Assembly (NCBI RefSeq): GCF_000182565.1
Contig: NW_015971541.1
Coordinates: forward strand, 711,066 to 775,065
Direction of reading: 5' to 3'
Length of the DNA: 64,000 nucleotides
DNA from: Spizellomyces punctatus DAOM BR117
Lineage: Eukaryota > Chytridiomycota > Chytridiomycetes > Spizellomycetales > Spizellomycetaceae
A program made the position numbers and the translations under genes. The notes beneath the pieces are model-generated. The model searched no databases and was not told the DNA's origin. It saw only the letters and a list, made by a program, of their open reading frames with translations. The stretch's first letter is position 1. The number at the start of each line of letters is the position of its first letter. This document shows positions 23,032 to 34,668 of the stretch, one piece after another.

Positions 23032-23499
23032 GCGGAAGCCACAGTTCGCCTAAAGAGCAGTGATTTGCTAATCCGCCTAGTTACCATGACAATACAAGAA
23101 CATGTGACTGAATAGTTCGAACCCGGAAGACGTCAAAATACGACTGTGCATTCACCATTTGTGTTCCTGCAGTTAGATCTGTGCGTTCGTTTGCCCGTGC
23201 ACGACGTGGTCCCATGGGTCCATGACAGCAGGCTTTGATGAATCGACACCTTTGATCCGTCAACCTTTTTGTCGGCCATCATACATTTGGGTTACAAAAG
23301 TGGGAGTCCTTGGCCCATTATCGTCCTCTCCTTCCACCGTCTCGATTTGACGCGTCGATCATGTTTCGGGACGCAGCAGGGCTTCACACTCGACAGATTA
23401 AGGATGAAACTGCTCTAAACCAATATGATGTAGCCAGTGTATTCTGATAGAAAAAGGACAGTCTCAACGCCAAGCAGGCTTTTGTCATCTACATAAAAA
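23032..23499. other. Divergent intergenic region
   Basis: A 468-base spacer lies between the divergent starts of CNS1 and the SMP-30-like gene. Only a 60-codon chance ORF is present and no TATA box is clear. Confidence 0.45.
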
Positions 23500-24480
23500 A
23501 TGCTCTCAACGATTTACTATCTTTTGGCTCTTTTGCTGATCAAAAGCAGCACAAATGCCCAATTGAACACTCTACCAAAACCTGTTGTGAAAGCCGATCA
23601 AAAGTTGTTCGGGCCTTTTATTGAAGGTGCTACCTTTTTCAATGGCTCCATCCTCGCAGTGGACCCCTTTGATCCAACTTCAAAGACCGAGCTCAAGAAC
23701 GGTATTGGAGCAGTTGATGTTAAAGACGGTATCACTCGGTTGTTTTTAAGGGGCGCCCCACAAGCCCAATTAAACGGCCTCCGTATTGTTGATGGCGGGA
23801 CAAAGTTGTTAGCAGCTGACCCTGCAAAGCACGTCTTGTTCGTGCATCCGATTACGAACGATGGTGTTGCTACCCAGCCAAGTTCTGTCATCTCTATTCC
23901 CTCGTCGGTTGGGGTCCCCAACGACGTTACAGATACAGTTGGAGGTGGGGTGTACGTTAGCGGAGGTAAATTTCAACCAGTAGGTGCTGCCAAAGACGGA
24001 GAAGTATGGTTTGTTCCTCTTGCGGAGAGGGCACAGCCTGTGAAACTTTTGACGCTGGGACGTACCAACGGTATTGCGCTGTCAAAGGACAAAAAAACGC
24101 TTTTCGTCACCGAAAATGTGGCTCAACGCAACAAGATACAGTCTTTTCAAGTTCAGACAGATGGGTCTCTGAAAGATCAGAAGCTGGTTGTGGATTTCGA
24201 TCCTGCAACAAACAAGGGCTTCACGGCAGACAGTGACTTGGATGGACTGCGTGTTCATCCTGTTAGTGGTAACTTGTTCGTAGCGCACACTGGAAACGGG
24301 AAATCTGTGGTAGAAGTGAATCCTGCCGATGGTAACATCGTGCGAACAATCGGTGTATCGATGAACAATCCGACAAACCTTGATTTCTCTCCTGCCGGTG
24401 ACAAGTTGTTCGTCGTTGGACGGTGTGGAAATGCACCGTTTGGTCAAGGCAATGGGTGTCTTGATGTCGCCTCTTTATAA
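23500..24480 (+). CDS. Secreted SMP-30/gluconolactonase-like beta-propeller protein
   Basis: A single exon encodes 326 residues. A signal peptide is clear (MLSTIYYLLALLLIKSSTNA). The rest is made of short propeller blades: PFIEGATFFNGSILAVDPF, QLNGLRIVDGGTKLLAADP, GVPNDVTDTVGGGVYVSGG, TNGIALSKDKKTLFVTEN, DLDGLRVHPVSGNLFVAHTG and NPTNLDFSPAGDKLFVVG. The PND and NGIALS motifs are those of the SMP-30/gluconolactonase/LRE-like fold, which binds a divalent metal at its centre. The substrate cannot be inferred; secretion suggests a lactonase or sugar-acid role outside the cell. This is one of the few intron-free genes here, along with the PPR gene and glutaredoxin. Confidence 0.85.
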   Translation: MLSTIYYLLALLLIKSSTNAQLNTLPKPVVKADQKLFGPFIEGATFFNGSILAVDPFDPTSKTELKNGIGAVDVKDGITRLFLRGAPQAQLNGLRIVDGGTKLLAADPAKHVLFVHPITNDGVATQPSSVISIPSSVGVPNDVTDTVGGGVYVSGGKFQPVGAAKDGEVWFVPLAERAQPVKLLTLGRTNGIALSKDKKTLFVTENVAQRNKIQSFQVQTDGSLKDQKLVVDFDPATNKGFTADSDLDGLRVHPVSGNLFVAHTGNGKSVVEVNPADGNIVRTIGVSMNNPTNLDFSPAGDKLFVVGRCGNAPFGQGNGCLDVASL

Positions 24481-25031
24481 GGGTAGAAACGATGCCTTGC
24501 TTCGTTCAGTATTATGTAAAAAATGAATGTACACCCCGCTGCTGTTAAATCGAAATAATGGGACATTGTAGAGGTTGCTTTCGGTAGAGATGTACATATC
24601 GAACCAACACCTATTTGTAGAGAATGAAGTATGCAGAATAATGTATTGTTAAGGTGTGCATGGTGCACTTTGCACTATATGTCTTCTACGTCATCCACAA
24701 GCCCGTGTGATGGAGAACCCATCCAGCATAAATTATAGGTAGGATGATTAGCAGCGATGCTATCAAATCGGCTGGCATGTACACATCTTTTTCAACCACA
24801 TTGGTTGCACATCTCGCAGTGGAATGTATGCTTCCAAGGACATGTACATTGAACATGCCTACAAGATGTATCGTGTCTAATTCAAAAGGTTGACACGTTT
24901 GAGTTCACATATCCTTCCCCTACAAGCCGCATCATGTCTCCGAGCTGCAAATGTGGAGTATGGTCACTCAAAGTTCTAAGAGCATAGACTAGCAAGAGTT
25001 TCTGCGCTTATATAGCTCATCCCATTCCGCT
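24481..25031. other. Convergent intergenic region
   Basis: 551 bases separate the stops of the SMP-30-like gene and SAS-6. The stretch is AT-rich with 3'-UTR-like character. No gene is supported on either strand. Confidence 0.5.
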
Positions 25032-27504
25032 TTAATTTCCAAAATAATTCGATTTAGGCCCAGTTGCTAGACCTGCGCCAGCACCTTTGCTTACATATCT
25101 TTCTGCTCCCCCTACTCCACTCACAAGACCACCCATGGAACTGCCAAGGCCGCCCCCGCCGAACCGTGGCATTGAACTGACTGCCGTTTTGGGAGGTGAT
25201 GGTACGCGCGATGATAACGCGGTCGATTTGCCAGGTCCAACTCCATCCGTTCCTTCAGTAGCTGCACCGTGTGGAAATATTGGACGTGGTATGCTTCGAT
25301 TCGTCGATGCAAGACCACCTGCGGGACCACCAGTAGAACTTTGTCCGTCTACTCCAGAGACATACCGACTTCGGTAGCCCGTTGGTGAATGCGACTAAAT
25401 AGAAGATGAGCAACATTTCCATCATATACCATTTCGCAATGAGTTAACTAACCTTATAAGTAGCATTCTGGGCAGCGCCAGTTCCTGCTGCATGTCTGTC
25501 CAACCCGTAACCTCCCAAAGTAGGGGCAGACCCTGTGTACGTTGGCAAGGGTCGAGTCAGAGCATCCTCGTTCATTTGCTTGTGAAGCCATTCGATGACT
25601 GCAATTACTATTAGCATCACCGACCCTACAGCAAAGGTCAAGTTGCAAGAGCTCCCTACCATGGTTATTATCTTCGATAATCGCTTTGCCCTCCTGGACT
25701 TGCTTCGTCAACTCTTCTATACGACCTTGTGCTGCATGGAGCTCCTCCCGTACTTTTGACAGGGTATCCTTGGCATCTGTCAACTCTTTTTGCTGCCCTT
25801 GAACCGTCGCCGCTCGTTCATCCAGTAGCTTCTCTTGCTGCATTGTCACCACGTTCTTCAACTTCAGTTTCGCTTTTGATGACTTTAGGTCCGTCTGGAG
25901 ACGTCGGATTATTTCATTGCCCTGTTCACGCGCCAGATTAAGGTTTTGCAACTTAGAAAGGAATGACGATGAAATATACTTTATTTATTTCTTCCGTGGC
26001 TTGTTTCAGTGCTTCTTCCAGACGTGCATTTTGCCCTTTGTACATCTCCAACGTATCATCGGCCTTTGCCTAACGGAAACAGCGTTAAGTCCATTCGAAC
26101 AGGATGTAAATCTGAAGTAGTTCGTCTCCATTGAGCAGCATCAAGCATTACCTTCTGTTCATTGGCCATATGAAGCAACTCCTCAAGTCTTTTTTCCTCT
26201 GCAAGCTTGTCTCTCCCATCACGCTCAATGTCCCGAAGTTTATTTCTTAAAGATGAACATTCGGCTTCCAAGTCTCTTTTTGAATGTGCGAGTTGCTCGT
26301 TTAATTTGATCTCTTTGTCTAGATCTTGTTTCGTTATGGTCAAGTCTTGCCGCAGATTTTCAATCAGCTTATTAGCATTGGACGTCGAGGTTTCCATGCT
26401 CTGGGCGTGGGAAAGCATGTGGGAATGAGCGGCTTTTAAAGAAGCTAATTCTTGGGATAGCTTCTTCAGCTGTGAAAATTGGAGCGCCCAGCGCAGGCCA
26501 CTGTTATTTCAATTTCACTAACTTTGAAGCACCACGGTGGACAAAATACCTGCTCTTCGTACTGAATTTCGATATTTCGCTTGTCCTTTTCTGCAGCAAT
26601 ACGCTCCTCTTCACGCTGTCGACTAGAGGTCTCCTTTTCTCGCGCTAATGTTTCTGCATGTTGGAGTTGCAGACGGTTCATTTGCTCCGCATTGGACAAT
26701 TTGATATTCTCTAGCTCGCATGTGAGCTTCGCATTTAAGCCTTCACACTCTTTTAAACGAATTGTAAGGCTAGACCCCGTCGAATCCAGCTGGTTCTTCA
26801 GTGAAGCATTTTCCGACTGAAATAACGGGCAATTAAGAAATATTGCGGCGGACACAAAAGTAGCATCAGTAGATTGTACCTTGTACTCTTTCACTAGTTG
26901 GGCTAAGTACTGCTTCACCGAAGCATCGTTTCCCGGAATGAAATGTAATGATATATGGGTGATATTTCGGAAGGTGTTGGTTTCAACCACGTTGAAAACA
27001 GCGTATTTGGCAGAGCCATCAGACGTAAGCTGCGCGATGAATCTATATGATGTTGGTTTTCTAACTTCAACCCCTCAAATTCTGCATTTAGGACGGAAAG
27101 CGCACCTACTTTGGCTGTTCTTCTCGTCTTGCGCCGTCCACGGCTTCCAGAAGCTCTATAAATTTGACAGGAAACTGTTGGAAGTCGACCAACAGATTTT
27201 GCTCTTCTTTAAGGGCATGGAAGTCGTCTTCGCCGACATCCAGGTGATAGAGAAAAAACGGGTCATTTTCGTCCGTTAGCTGTATCTCTAGCACTTTGAG
27301 GCGTCCAGAGTTTTTGGAGGTAAGAGCGACTTGGACAGTTATGCTCGGGTGCCTTTTCTCCTGATATTGTTCTGTTGCATAGGTTGACTTGAGGCCACTT
27401 TGGCCACCCAAGGTTGTGCTGGGAGTTTGAAGGGCCTTTCCTGTCGCTAATTTCAACCTGACAGGAATTCCTTTACTAAAGAGCAGTTCTGTGGCAGACT
27501 CCAT
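25032..27504 (-). CDS. SAS6: Centriole cartwheel protein SAS-6
   Basis: About eight exons run from the ATG at 27504 to the stop at 25032. The N-terminal globular domain is typical of SAS-6: MESATELLFSKGIPVRLK, LEIQLTDENDPFFLYHLDVG and the PISA-like stretch QNLLVDFQQFPVKFIELLE. Next come NITHISLHFIPGNDASVKQY, then a coiled coil of some 350 residues (SENASLKNQL to KAIIEDNN), VIEWLHKQMNEDA, and a Gly/Ser/Pro-rich tail (MPRFGGGGLGSSMGGLV). SAS-6 homodimers set the nine-fold symmetry of centrioles and basal bodies, so this organism builds a flagellum at some stage. It is transcribed away from the PPR gene across a spacer of only 145 bases. Confidence 0.92.
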
Positions 27505-27649
27505 GTCTACGCGCTTGGTGGCCGAAACGCGTGAACTTCTCTCACCCGTCCGAGGTTCACTACCCTTGCGACGAGTATAGCTATCTTATGTCGCTACCTT
27601 CGGGCCAGCCCTGGAGAAGACAAAGTGAGAAACAATTTCCGACCGTACT
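27505..27649. promoter_or_regulatory. Compact divergent promoter, SAS-6 / PPR gene
   Basis: Only 145 bases lie between the two divergent start codons, so the promoters and 5' UTRs must share or overlap. No TATA box is visible. Confidence 0.5.
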
Positions 27650-30600
27650 ATGTGGTCGCCTATTCCCCGAGCTGATCTGCCTACAAGAACGAGTTCGCAA
27701 GGAATTCGGACACTTCGGACGGCCTGTGCCACTGGTCGCCTGGTAACAGCCTACATCACCCAACAGTTGTTCCCGCACTATCGGATAGTCCTCACAGGGC
27801 GTATCTCCATGAGGTGTTCACCAGGCATCTCTGTACAGGCTGTCTGCTACTTGAGATGTCTTGTAGCAGACTATTTGGGAGGAGTGAGTCGTCGGACACC
27901 TGGACTCTGCGGCGGCCTTCAAGTTCATCGGCACCATGGTGGCCCCAGTGGTAGACAACTAGTATCTACTATCCAGGCCGACGAAAGCGCTTCTCCTACT
28001 CTTCCGAAACGAACCGACATCTATGATAGCGCTTGGGACTTGCTATCTCAATCTTCCGTAAGAAAGGGAAAACGATGGCGAGACTTGGCTGAAAAGCGCC
28101 GTGTAACCCTGCAGACGGAGGGAGATAGACGCACTTCTCTAGTGCACGCCATTATACCTCGCTCGTTGACCCGCTCTAGAGAATATCTCAGTAAGAAGCA
28201 AGCAACGTCAGCCGAGAATGGAGCACAGATTTTTGAGAAAGTAGTGGATAGACTTTCCCAGGCTGACCTGGGTCAACTACCAGCGGAAGAGGCCGATCGC
28301 ATCGTTCTCGCATATACCTTATCCATGGAGGGGAACATGGAAGATGCCGTTCTGGAATTGACAGGCATACATTCTAGTTCATGGACTCACGAACTTGCGA
28401 TTGATACATGTCGTTTGATTTTCGACAGTTGCGCTAAGAACGGGAGATCCAGGTTTGGGGAGTCTTTGTTGGATCATTTAATAACAGTAAGCAAGTCCCT
28501 TCATCCGAAATACGCAGTCGGCGGCTGGCGCCTCGTAGAGGGTTATGCAAGTGAAGGAGACTTAGAAGCTGCGGACCGGTTACTGGTCAGGCTGTGTGGA
28601 ATGGGATATATACCATCGAAACAAGCTTTGAAGCTGCTGTTGTCTCAACATCAAATTGCACGACGCCAGAGAGGGAGAGACATGAAAACCGCGATGCTGT
28701 CAATAGTGTGGGGTTACTTCACTACTGTTCGCAAGGCGGCTCAAGATGATCAAGTAACTAGGAAATCTGATTCTCTCTTGAAGGCACGAGATCGATTATA
28801 CTTGGAGCTGGTTAAACAATGCGTCACGTACGGCGGTCTGACTCAAGCAGGGCAGATCCTTGCGTGTGTACATACGAGACACGCGGATTTGGTTGTTTAC
28901 GGTTATAATCTCCTCTTAACAGGACATGTGTCCGCGGGCAGCATTGAAAATGCGTCAAAAGTGTACCGGTTGATGCTCTCGGAGGAGGTGAAGCCCAATA
29001 TATCCACGTTCAACATCTTGTTGCAAGCGTATATTCAGGCGGGATCGTACGATGGTGCAGAGACCCTCATACAAGAGATCACGCGTCGGGGAATCGCATG
29101 GACCGCGACTTCTTACCGACATGCAATCCAGTTACGCGTCCACCAAAATAATCTACTTGGCGCAAAGCAGCTCGTACAACAGCTCGTTAAAGAAGGATTG
29201 AAGGTGGACGAAAAGATCATCACTCACTTAATGACCGGATACGCGCGGTCGAGAGATATGGGCGGTGCCATTGATCTTTTAAATTTCTTTGAGGAGCAAG
29301 GCATCCAAGTCCCTCTGAACGTAGCGATCTTCAATAAGCTCTTGTATGCCTGCGTTAGAGGATCAACCGGTGAAGTTGAGCGCCTCCGTGCGATTATGAT
29401 GGAACAAAATATAAATCCAAACTCGGAAACGTATGTAAATCTGGCCTCGCACTACGCCGCTGTGGGAGACGCGGAACGCTGTATGACGTGGCTGGAGAAG
29501 AGCGAAATCAGTGCTGCAGACACCAAGGTGATAAATCGCGTTTTGTCGCAATTTGCCCAGACTGGTGAGACAGACAAGATTCACGATGTGATGCAAAAGC
29601 TCGAGCGAAGAGGCGTGAAGTTTAAGATTGATACTTATAATATCCTGATAAAGAGCGTAAGCAAAACTGGGCAGCCGAAAGACGCGGAAAAAATTTTGGA
29701 CGACTTGAAAGGGAAGGGCGTGCACCCGGACACGATCACTTATAACACCATGATAGCGATTTACGTTCGGCATGATGATTTAAAAAGTGCGAACCGAATG
29801 TTTCGTACAATGGCAAGCCTAGATAAACCAGTCAAACCGGACCGGTTTACGTACGCTACGCTGATGGATGCTCACGCAAAGTTGGGGATGATGGAAGTCG
29901 CTTCCCGTCTGTATTCCACCATGCGGATGCGGGGTATCAAAGCAGATCACGCCGTTTATCACACCTTACTCAAAGGCTTCTGTCAAATCGGAGATGCGAC
30001 GCGCGTAAAGGAAATAATTGATGAGATGCACGCAGATGGCTTATCTCCAACTACGTTAACTTACAACGTCATAAGCGCTGGTCTAATTCAACGTGGTGCT
30101 CTTGATGAAGCGGAATGGTGGATCAATCACATGAGACAAGCTGGCGCTCGCGGCGATCTATACTCTTACAATCAACGCATTCAGCTTTTTGTTGCAAAAC
30201 GGGACATGATGGCAGCGGAAAAAGTCTTCGATGAAATGTCAAACGACGTGATACGTCCGGACGCAACGACTTTCAACACTTTGCTAACAGGTTGGTATGC
30301 TGTCGACAAACCCGATGAAGCGCGCCGCCTTCTCCGAAAGATGGGGAGTTATGGCATCGTGCCAAATTCTACCACGTGCACCATCATGATCAGCTTTTAT
30401 GTGAAAATAGGAGATATGGAGCGGGCCGAGCTTGCATTTCATGAATGGTTCTCGAAAGCGAAAAAGAAACATCCTATTGCGTCAGAACCGTTCGCTGCCA
30501 TGATTTACGGATGGGGTACCATCAAGAGGGATCTTCCAGCTGCTTTGTCGTGGTGGACCAAAATGAAAAACGCGGGAGCCATGCCCAACTCTTCGGCGTA

Positions 30601-31180
30601 TACTTGTCTCATTCAAGCACACTCTCACGCGCACGGTTCCCTAGAATCGATCCTACACATCTTCGATCGATTGATTGAAAGGCGTGACGGACCTAGTGTA
30701 GGTGTGGAGGCTCCCACAGCATGTGTTGCCCTAGACGCCTGCGGACGATTCAATTCTATCAATGCTGTCCGTGAGGTGTGGAACCGGTTGAAGCATCACC
30801 AGACAGACGTAAAGATTGCAAGGTGGGAGTGGGAAAATGTTTATACCTCGTACTTGGAGGCATTGATACGGTGTGGCGAGTTCGAACATGCTGTTAAAGT
30901 CCTTACGGAGGAAATGGTGGCAAGCAAGGTGATGCCTTCTGTCAAGACCTTCGAAACTTGCTTGACTTTGCTTGCAACTCGCGATGCAGATCCTAAATAT
31001 GTGGCATCAGTGGAGACGTTTATGAAGAGGTGGCCAGACATTGCGGCGCAGGTTCACGTCCGGGTGGCGGCCTTCAAACAGCAATATGAAGAGCGTAGGA
31101 GAGAGAACATGGCCGCTGTCAGAAGAGTTCGGACGGGAGGCCGAAAGAAAGGCTCAGATGTTCTCAAAGTGCCGCAATAG
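27650..31180 (+). CDS. Large pentatricopeptide-repeat protein, probably mitochondrial
   Basis: One exon of 1176 residues. The first 90 residues are Arg/Ser/Thr-rich and nearly free of acids (MWSPIPRADLPTRTSSQGIR), as in mitochondrial presequences. From about residue 420 to 1080 there are some 15 or more 35-residue PPR units, for example YNLLLTGHVSAGSIENASKV, TFNILLQAYIQAGSYDGAET, TYNTMIAIYVRHDDLKSANR, TYATLMDAHAKLGMMEVASR and TFNTLLTGWYAVDKPDEARR. The end is basic (RRVRTGGRKKGS). PPR arrays read single-stranded RNA one base per repeat, and fungal members act in organellar mRNA stability, processing or translation. It is long for a fungal PPR protein. No SMR, DYW or other catalytic domain follows the array. 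The target RNA is unknown. Confidence 0.9.
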   Translation: MWSPIPRADLPTRTSSQGIRTLRTACATGRLVTAYITQQLFPHYRIVLTGRISMRCSPGISVQAVCYLRCLVADYLGGVSRRTPGLCGGLQVHRHHGGPSGRQLVSTIQADESASPTLPKRTDIYDSAWDLLSQSSVRKGKRWRDLAEKRRVTLQTEGDRRTSLVHAIIPRSLTRSREYLSKKQATSAENGAQIFEKVVDRLSQADLGQLPAEEADRIVLAYTLSMEGNMEDAVLELTGIHSSSWTHELAIDTCRLIFDSCAKNGRSRFGESLLDHLITVSKSLHPKYAVGGWRLVEGYASEGDLEAADRLLVRLCGMGYIPSKQALKLLLSQHQIARRQRGRDMKTAMLSIVWGYFTTVRKAAQDDQVTRKSDSLLKARDRLYLELVKQCVTYGGLTQAGQILACVHTRHADLVVYGYNLLLTGHVSAGSIENASKVYRLMLSEEVKPNISTFNILLQAYIQAGSYDGAETLIQEITRRGIAWTATSYRHAIQLRVHQNNLLGAKQLVQQLVKEGLKVDEKIITHLMTGYARSRDMGGAIDLLNFFEEQGIQVPLNVAIFNKLLYACVRGSTGEVERLRAIMMEQNINPNSETYVNLASHYAAVGDAERCMTWLEKSEISAADTKVINRVLSQFAQTGETDKIHDVMQKLERRGVKFKIDTYNILIKSVSKTGQPKDAEKILDDLKGKGVHPDTITYNTMIAIYVRHDDLKSANRMFRTMASLDKPVKPDRFTYATLMDAHAKLGMMEVASRLYSTMRMRGIKADHAVYHTLLKGFCQIGDATRVKEIIDEMHADGLSPTTLTYNVISAGLIQRGALDEAEWWINHMRQAGARGDLYSYNQRIQLFVAKRDMMAAEKVFDEMSNDVIRPDATTFNTLLTGWYAVDKPDEARRLLRKMGSYGIVPNSTTCTIMISFYVKIGDMERAELAFHEWFSKAKKKHPIASEPFAAMIYGWGTIKRDLPAALSWWTKMKNAGAMPNSSAYTCLIQAHSHAHGSLESILHIFDRLIERRDGPSVGVEAPTACVALDACGRFNSINAVREVWNRLKHHQTDVKIARWEWENVYTSYLEALIRCGEFEHAVKVLTEEMVASKVMPSVKTFETCLTLLATRDADPKYVASVETFMKRWPDIAAQVHVRVAAFKQQYEERRRENMAAVRRVRTGGRKKGSDVLKVPQ

Positions 31181-31354
31181 ATTCCGACGGCATAAATTGA
31201 ATTGTACAATATGTAGAGAGGATAGCGAAATTGGAGCCATGTAGAAACAAGCAAAGATGTTGAATGCACCACTTAATTCCACCTATTGATCCTCGTAAAA
31301 TGCAGTCATGAACTATACGTCGATCGGTGATAAAGTAACGAGTTTATATTAGTG

Positions 31355-32704
31355 TTATGCATGCTTGATTTCCTCTACCAAGTCCTCCAATTCTTCCCGC
31401 ACCGCTTCTTCCCGTGCATCACCCCATAGCATTGGCACATTGCAACGCTTGAAACTGGGCCATACTATCTCTTCTATGAATACGGACCGTAGTTTGGAAG
31501 TAATCAGGGATGCTAACTTGGGTAGATCCTTGACTTTCGTACGATGCCCCAGAAGTGATCGCACTTCAAACTCCAATGAAAAGTCGTCCAATATAGATAT
31601 TGAGATGTAAGTTTCTGGTGTATCAGGATGGGTAACAAACTCCACCGCGACCTTAACAAGTCGATTAGAGGCACCACTGGAAAGGAAAGAAAATGAGGAT
31701 TACTTACTGTCCCCGAAAATTTTACTACTGATAGTGTCAGTGCGACTGGTAAGGCTGCAATGCAAGGCTTTGGCCAGTTTACCAACACTTGGGTTTCGAC
31801 TCCCAACGTTATCTGGTCATCAAACTCGAACTGAATTTCTGTTCGTAGGTTGGCAGTCTGTTCGCTGAAGCATGTACGGACTTTTTGAATGATGGGGAAC
31901 TCTTCGCCGAGAGAAAAATCTGTGATATGGATAGGTCCCTATAATTGATGCATGGAACCAAAAAAACTATGGTTGAGACCTCACCCCAATGCATTTGGGT
32001 GGTGGCGGCGATGTACATACCAGGAAGCCAGGTTTCGTATGTCCGTTCAAGACCTCATCAAGAAGATGAATGATTCGGTTGTTGAACCCACTGTCGTTTC
32101 GATATTTTGTTATCGCTTGAGCGAGGAGAACATTGAGCCAATCGCACGTTTCAACTGGATGGGTATGTATGTCATATTGTGTTTTGGTCAGTATCTGCGA
32201 TTCGGTTGCATGCGGGGATAGGGGGTTTCGCAGCTATATATACGTATAGGTGCATTAGAAGCGTCGCAATTTGTACTTAGCTACAATTGATTGTTCACGT
32301 CCCAGGAGCCCACCAGCAACTAACCTTTGGCTCAAATAGTTTCCGGCTGTTCCTCTTTTTGGCCAGATCTATTCGTGTCTCCTCACCGCTTCTGAAGAAG
32401 AATACTTTCACAAGAAAGAATATCAACACCCCAAGTGTTATTTGTCCTAAATACGTTTCGCTTTAGCTCCGTTGCCAACCTTGTTCGCCCGAGTGAGCGC
32501 ACGAAAATGCATAGCTAACCGCAAACCTGCAACGAATCCCTTGATGAACTCTTTGGTTCCTATATGTACAGCTGCCTCAATCGAGGCGACGGGCACTGGA
32601 ACGGGCTCAATGGTCGCAGAAGACATGAGCGCCGGTCCTGCTCCGTTCAAGAAATCTGTCGTCGCGTTTCCACCAAAGTTTTCAGCACAAGGACGTTCTG
32701 TCAT
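31355..32704 (-). CDS. MMM1: ERMES subunit MMM1
   Basis: Roughly five exons run from 32704 to the stop at 31355. The N-terminus is lumenal (MTERPCAENFGGNATTDFLN) and is followed by the membrane anchor EFIKGFVAGQITLGVLIFFL, then the cytosolic Arg-rich segment EETRIDLAKKRNSRKLFEPK. The SMP domain is clear: DWLNVLLAQAITKYRNDSGF, IIHLLDEVLNGH, IHITDFSLGEEFPII, FEFDDQITLGVETQVLVNWP and LEFEVRSLLGHRTKVKDLP. MMM1 is the ER-anchored lipid-transfer subunit of the ER-mitochondria encounter structure, partnering Mdm12, Mdm34 and Mdm10. The order of anchor and SMP domain and the ending (MLWGDAREEAVREELEDL) fit the family. Confidence 0.93.
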
Positions 32705-32937
32705 CAGTCATCGAGCCTCAGTCACATGATTATCTACAAATTACCTTCACAGCCACTCCGCCTCTAATCTGTGCATCTAGCCCCCTTTTCACACCTTCCC
32801 ACGTACTTTTTTCATCATTCGGTCTCTTGAATACCTCCCTGCGCTCACCTACCAGTATTGCCCTGTTTGGGCCAAGCTGCTGACACTGTTTAGCTACTGC
32901 TGCCGGCGGAGTATTGCTCGGTTATCTGGCTGTTATC

Positions 32938-34668
32938 ATGGAAGTGGAGTTGCGGTGTAATAACCTTCAGTGTCGTAAAGGCCTGAATAGCAGTTCCAGA
33001 GCATGTGTTACAACTTGCAGTCGTCAGTATTGTTCGCCATAGCAGTAAGCATCTGAAACAGTCTAACATGATTATTCTCTATTCCCAGATATCTTTTGTG
33101 TGGAGTGCGCCCAAAAGGCGTTTAACGCTGCTTTGGCCTGGTAGGTCAACGTGGATTGGAACAGTATCGACTTTGTTACTTCAATATCAGAGCGAAGTGT
33201 AAAACGTGCTTCTTTAGCCCAGCCTGTGAAACGCCCCTGACAGAAGGGTAAGTAAATGTCGTATGTTGCGATATTCTGCAGTTCATCAATAATACTATGC
33301 TCAGAGAGGACATTGTTTTCACCGAGCTAAATCCAAGTGAGGACTACAAGTCGGTGAGTGATTAGGAAACTTGCTCAAGGTCTAACGTTGTGAAAACTCT
33401 TCACTCAAACCCTGGAGGCATGAGGTCAGAGCGTACTTTCTGGTCTCCGTCCTGAAGGTGCGGATAACACTGAATTAATATATTTACGACATTGCTCCTC
33501 ATTTTAAACTGTCTTGAAAGTTATTATTGAGATTGCTGGTCGGGGTCTCAGGTTAGTGAGATTTGGTGTGGTTCTGCTTCATCGCATTCAAGTTGATTGG
33601 TGGCCGCGATCGGCGTCTGTAAAGTTTCTGGGTCTATCAGATGACCCAAGAATCCTGCTTCCAGGAAATGGTCTGTTTTGTCGTTCCCTTGTTCCTGTCG
33701 TGTTATTGACAGTTTCTTTGGCGTTCAGATATATAAAAATCTGGGTGATAAGTACTCACAATTGGAGAGACAAGTACAAAGCATTGTCCGCGAAGCAAAT
33801 CAGGAAATTCAAGGTATCAATGAATGACCAGTTCTGTTGTCTGGTAGTATCTCAATATTCCCCACGTAAGGACTGCGTGAGAAGTTGATCGGTAACGTCC
33901 CGCCGGGTTGATTGAGTGACATGTCCTTTACTTAACCCTTGAAACAAGTGTTGCAAAAGGAACAAGAGGTTGAGAAACTGCGCAATCACGAGCTAGCAGA
34001 GCAATTCGCTGAAAAGGGCCGGCAGTTCCAGAAACTCCAGGTGCTTTCTGACTGACATTTGGCTGTTGTGCACTCTTCAGATGATTGACAGTACCGACAG
34101 TTGATGTATGACAAACTTAAGCGTAAGAGTCTTATGCCTCCACAGCAGCAACCGCTGGTAATTGGAAACGGGCCAGGGCAACAAAATAAGCTCGGTCAGG
34201 GATTTGGTTTGCCGCTACACAATCAGGCTTTTCAGGTGAGGCCCTGAGTAACCGCATTGAAACAGCTACTGTTAAGTATAATGTCATTCACTATAGACGG
34301 GACAGCCAATCACACCTATAACTGTACAAAATGGACCTCAACATCAGCGCATACCGTTGCAGCAGCTTCACCAACGCAGGGCCTTCAACCCAGGACCAAT
34401 CGCAAACATGTCGGCCCTTCAGGGTAGCCAACATGTACAGCATAGAATGCCTTTGAGCTACAACAACACCATGCAACATGGGCCTGGTAATGGAGCAGGA
34501 GTCGGAGGTCGAATGCATCACAGCATGCCACATCCCCAAGGTCGACCTCGTACCCCTGTGATGCCAATGACCCCATCCAGCGACCATATGGTTATTGGAC
34601 CTGGATCGGCTACACGGGACACAGGTCGCCATGGATCTCTGCCTGGTAGAATATCCCCTCTGTATTAG
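32938..34668 (+). CDS. HEI10: HEI10/CCNB1IP1-type RING protein (meiotic crossover factor)
   Basis: At least nine small exons (first four: 32938-33022, 33089-33140, 33218-33247, then from about 33307). The RING reads C-N-N-L-Q-C ... TCSHIFCVECAQ ... CPACETPL. After it comes the family signature EDIVFTELNPSEDYKS, GLRPEVIIEIAGRGL and FWVYQMTQESCFQEM. A coiled coil (NLGDKYSQLERQVQSIVREA; LRNHELAEQFAEKGRQFQKL; YRQLMYDKLKRKSLMPP) precedes a Gln/Pro/His-rich disordered tail. This matches human CCNB1IP1/HEI10 in order and length. HEI10 is a SUMO/ubiquitin ligase that coarsens along the synaptonemal complex to designate crossovers. Its presence argues for a sexual cycle with class I crossovers. The third exon is only 30 bases. 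Confidence 0.85.

Noticed and set aside
23108-23125. GTTCGAACCCGG, possible tRNA T-loop
   Set aside because: The flanks do not form a five-pair stem and no other tRNA arm is found.
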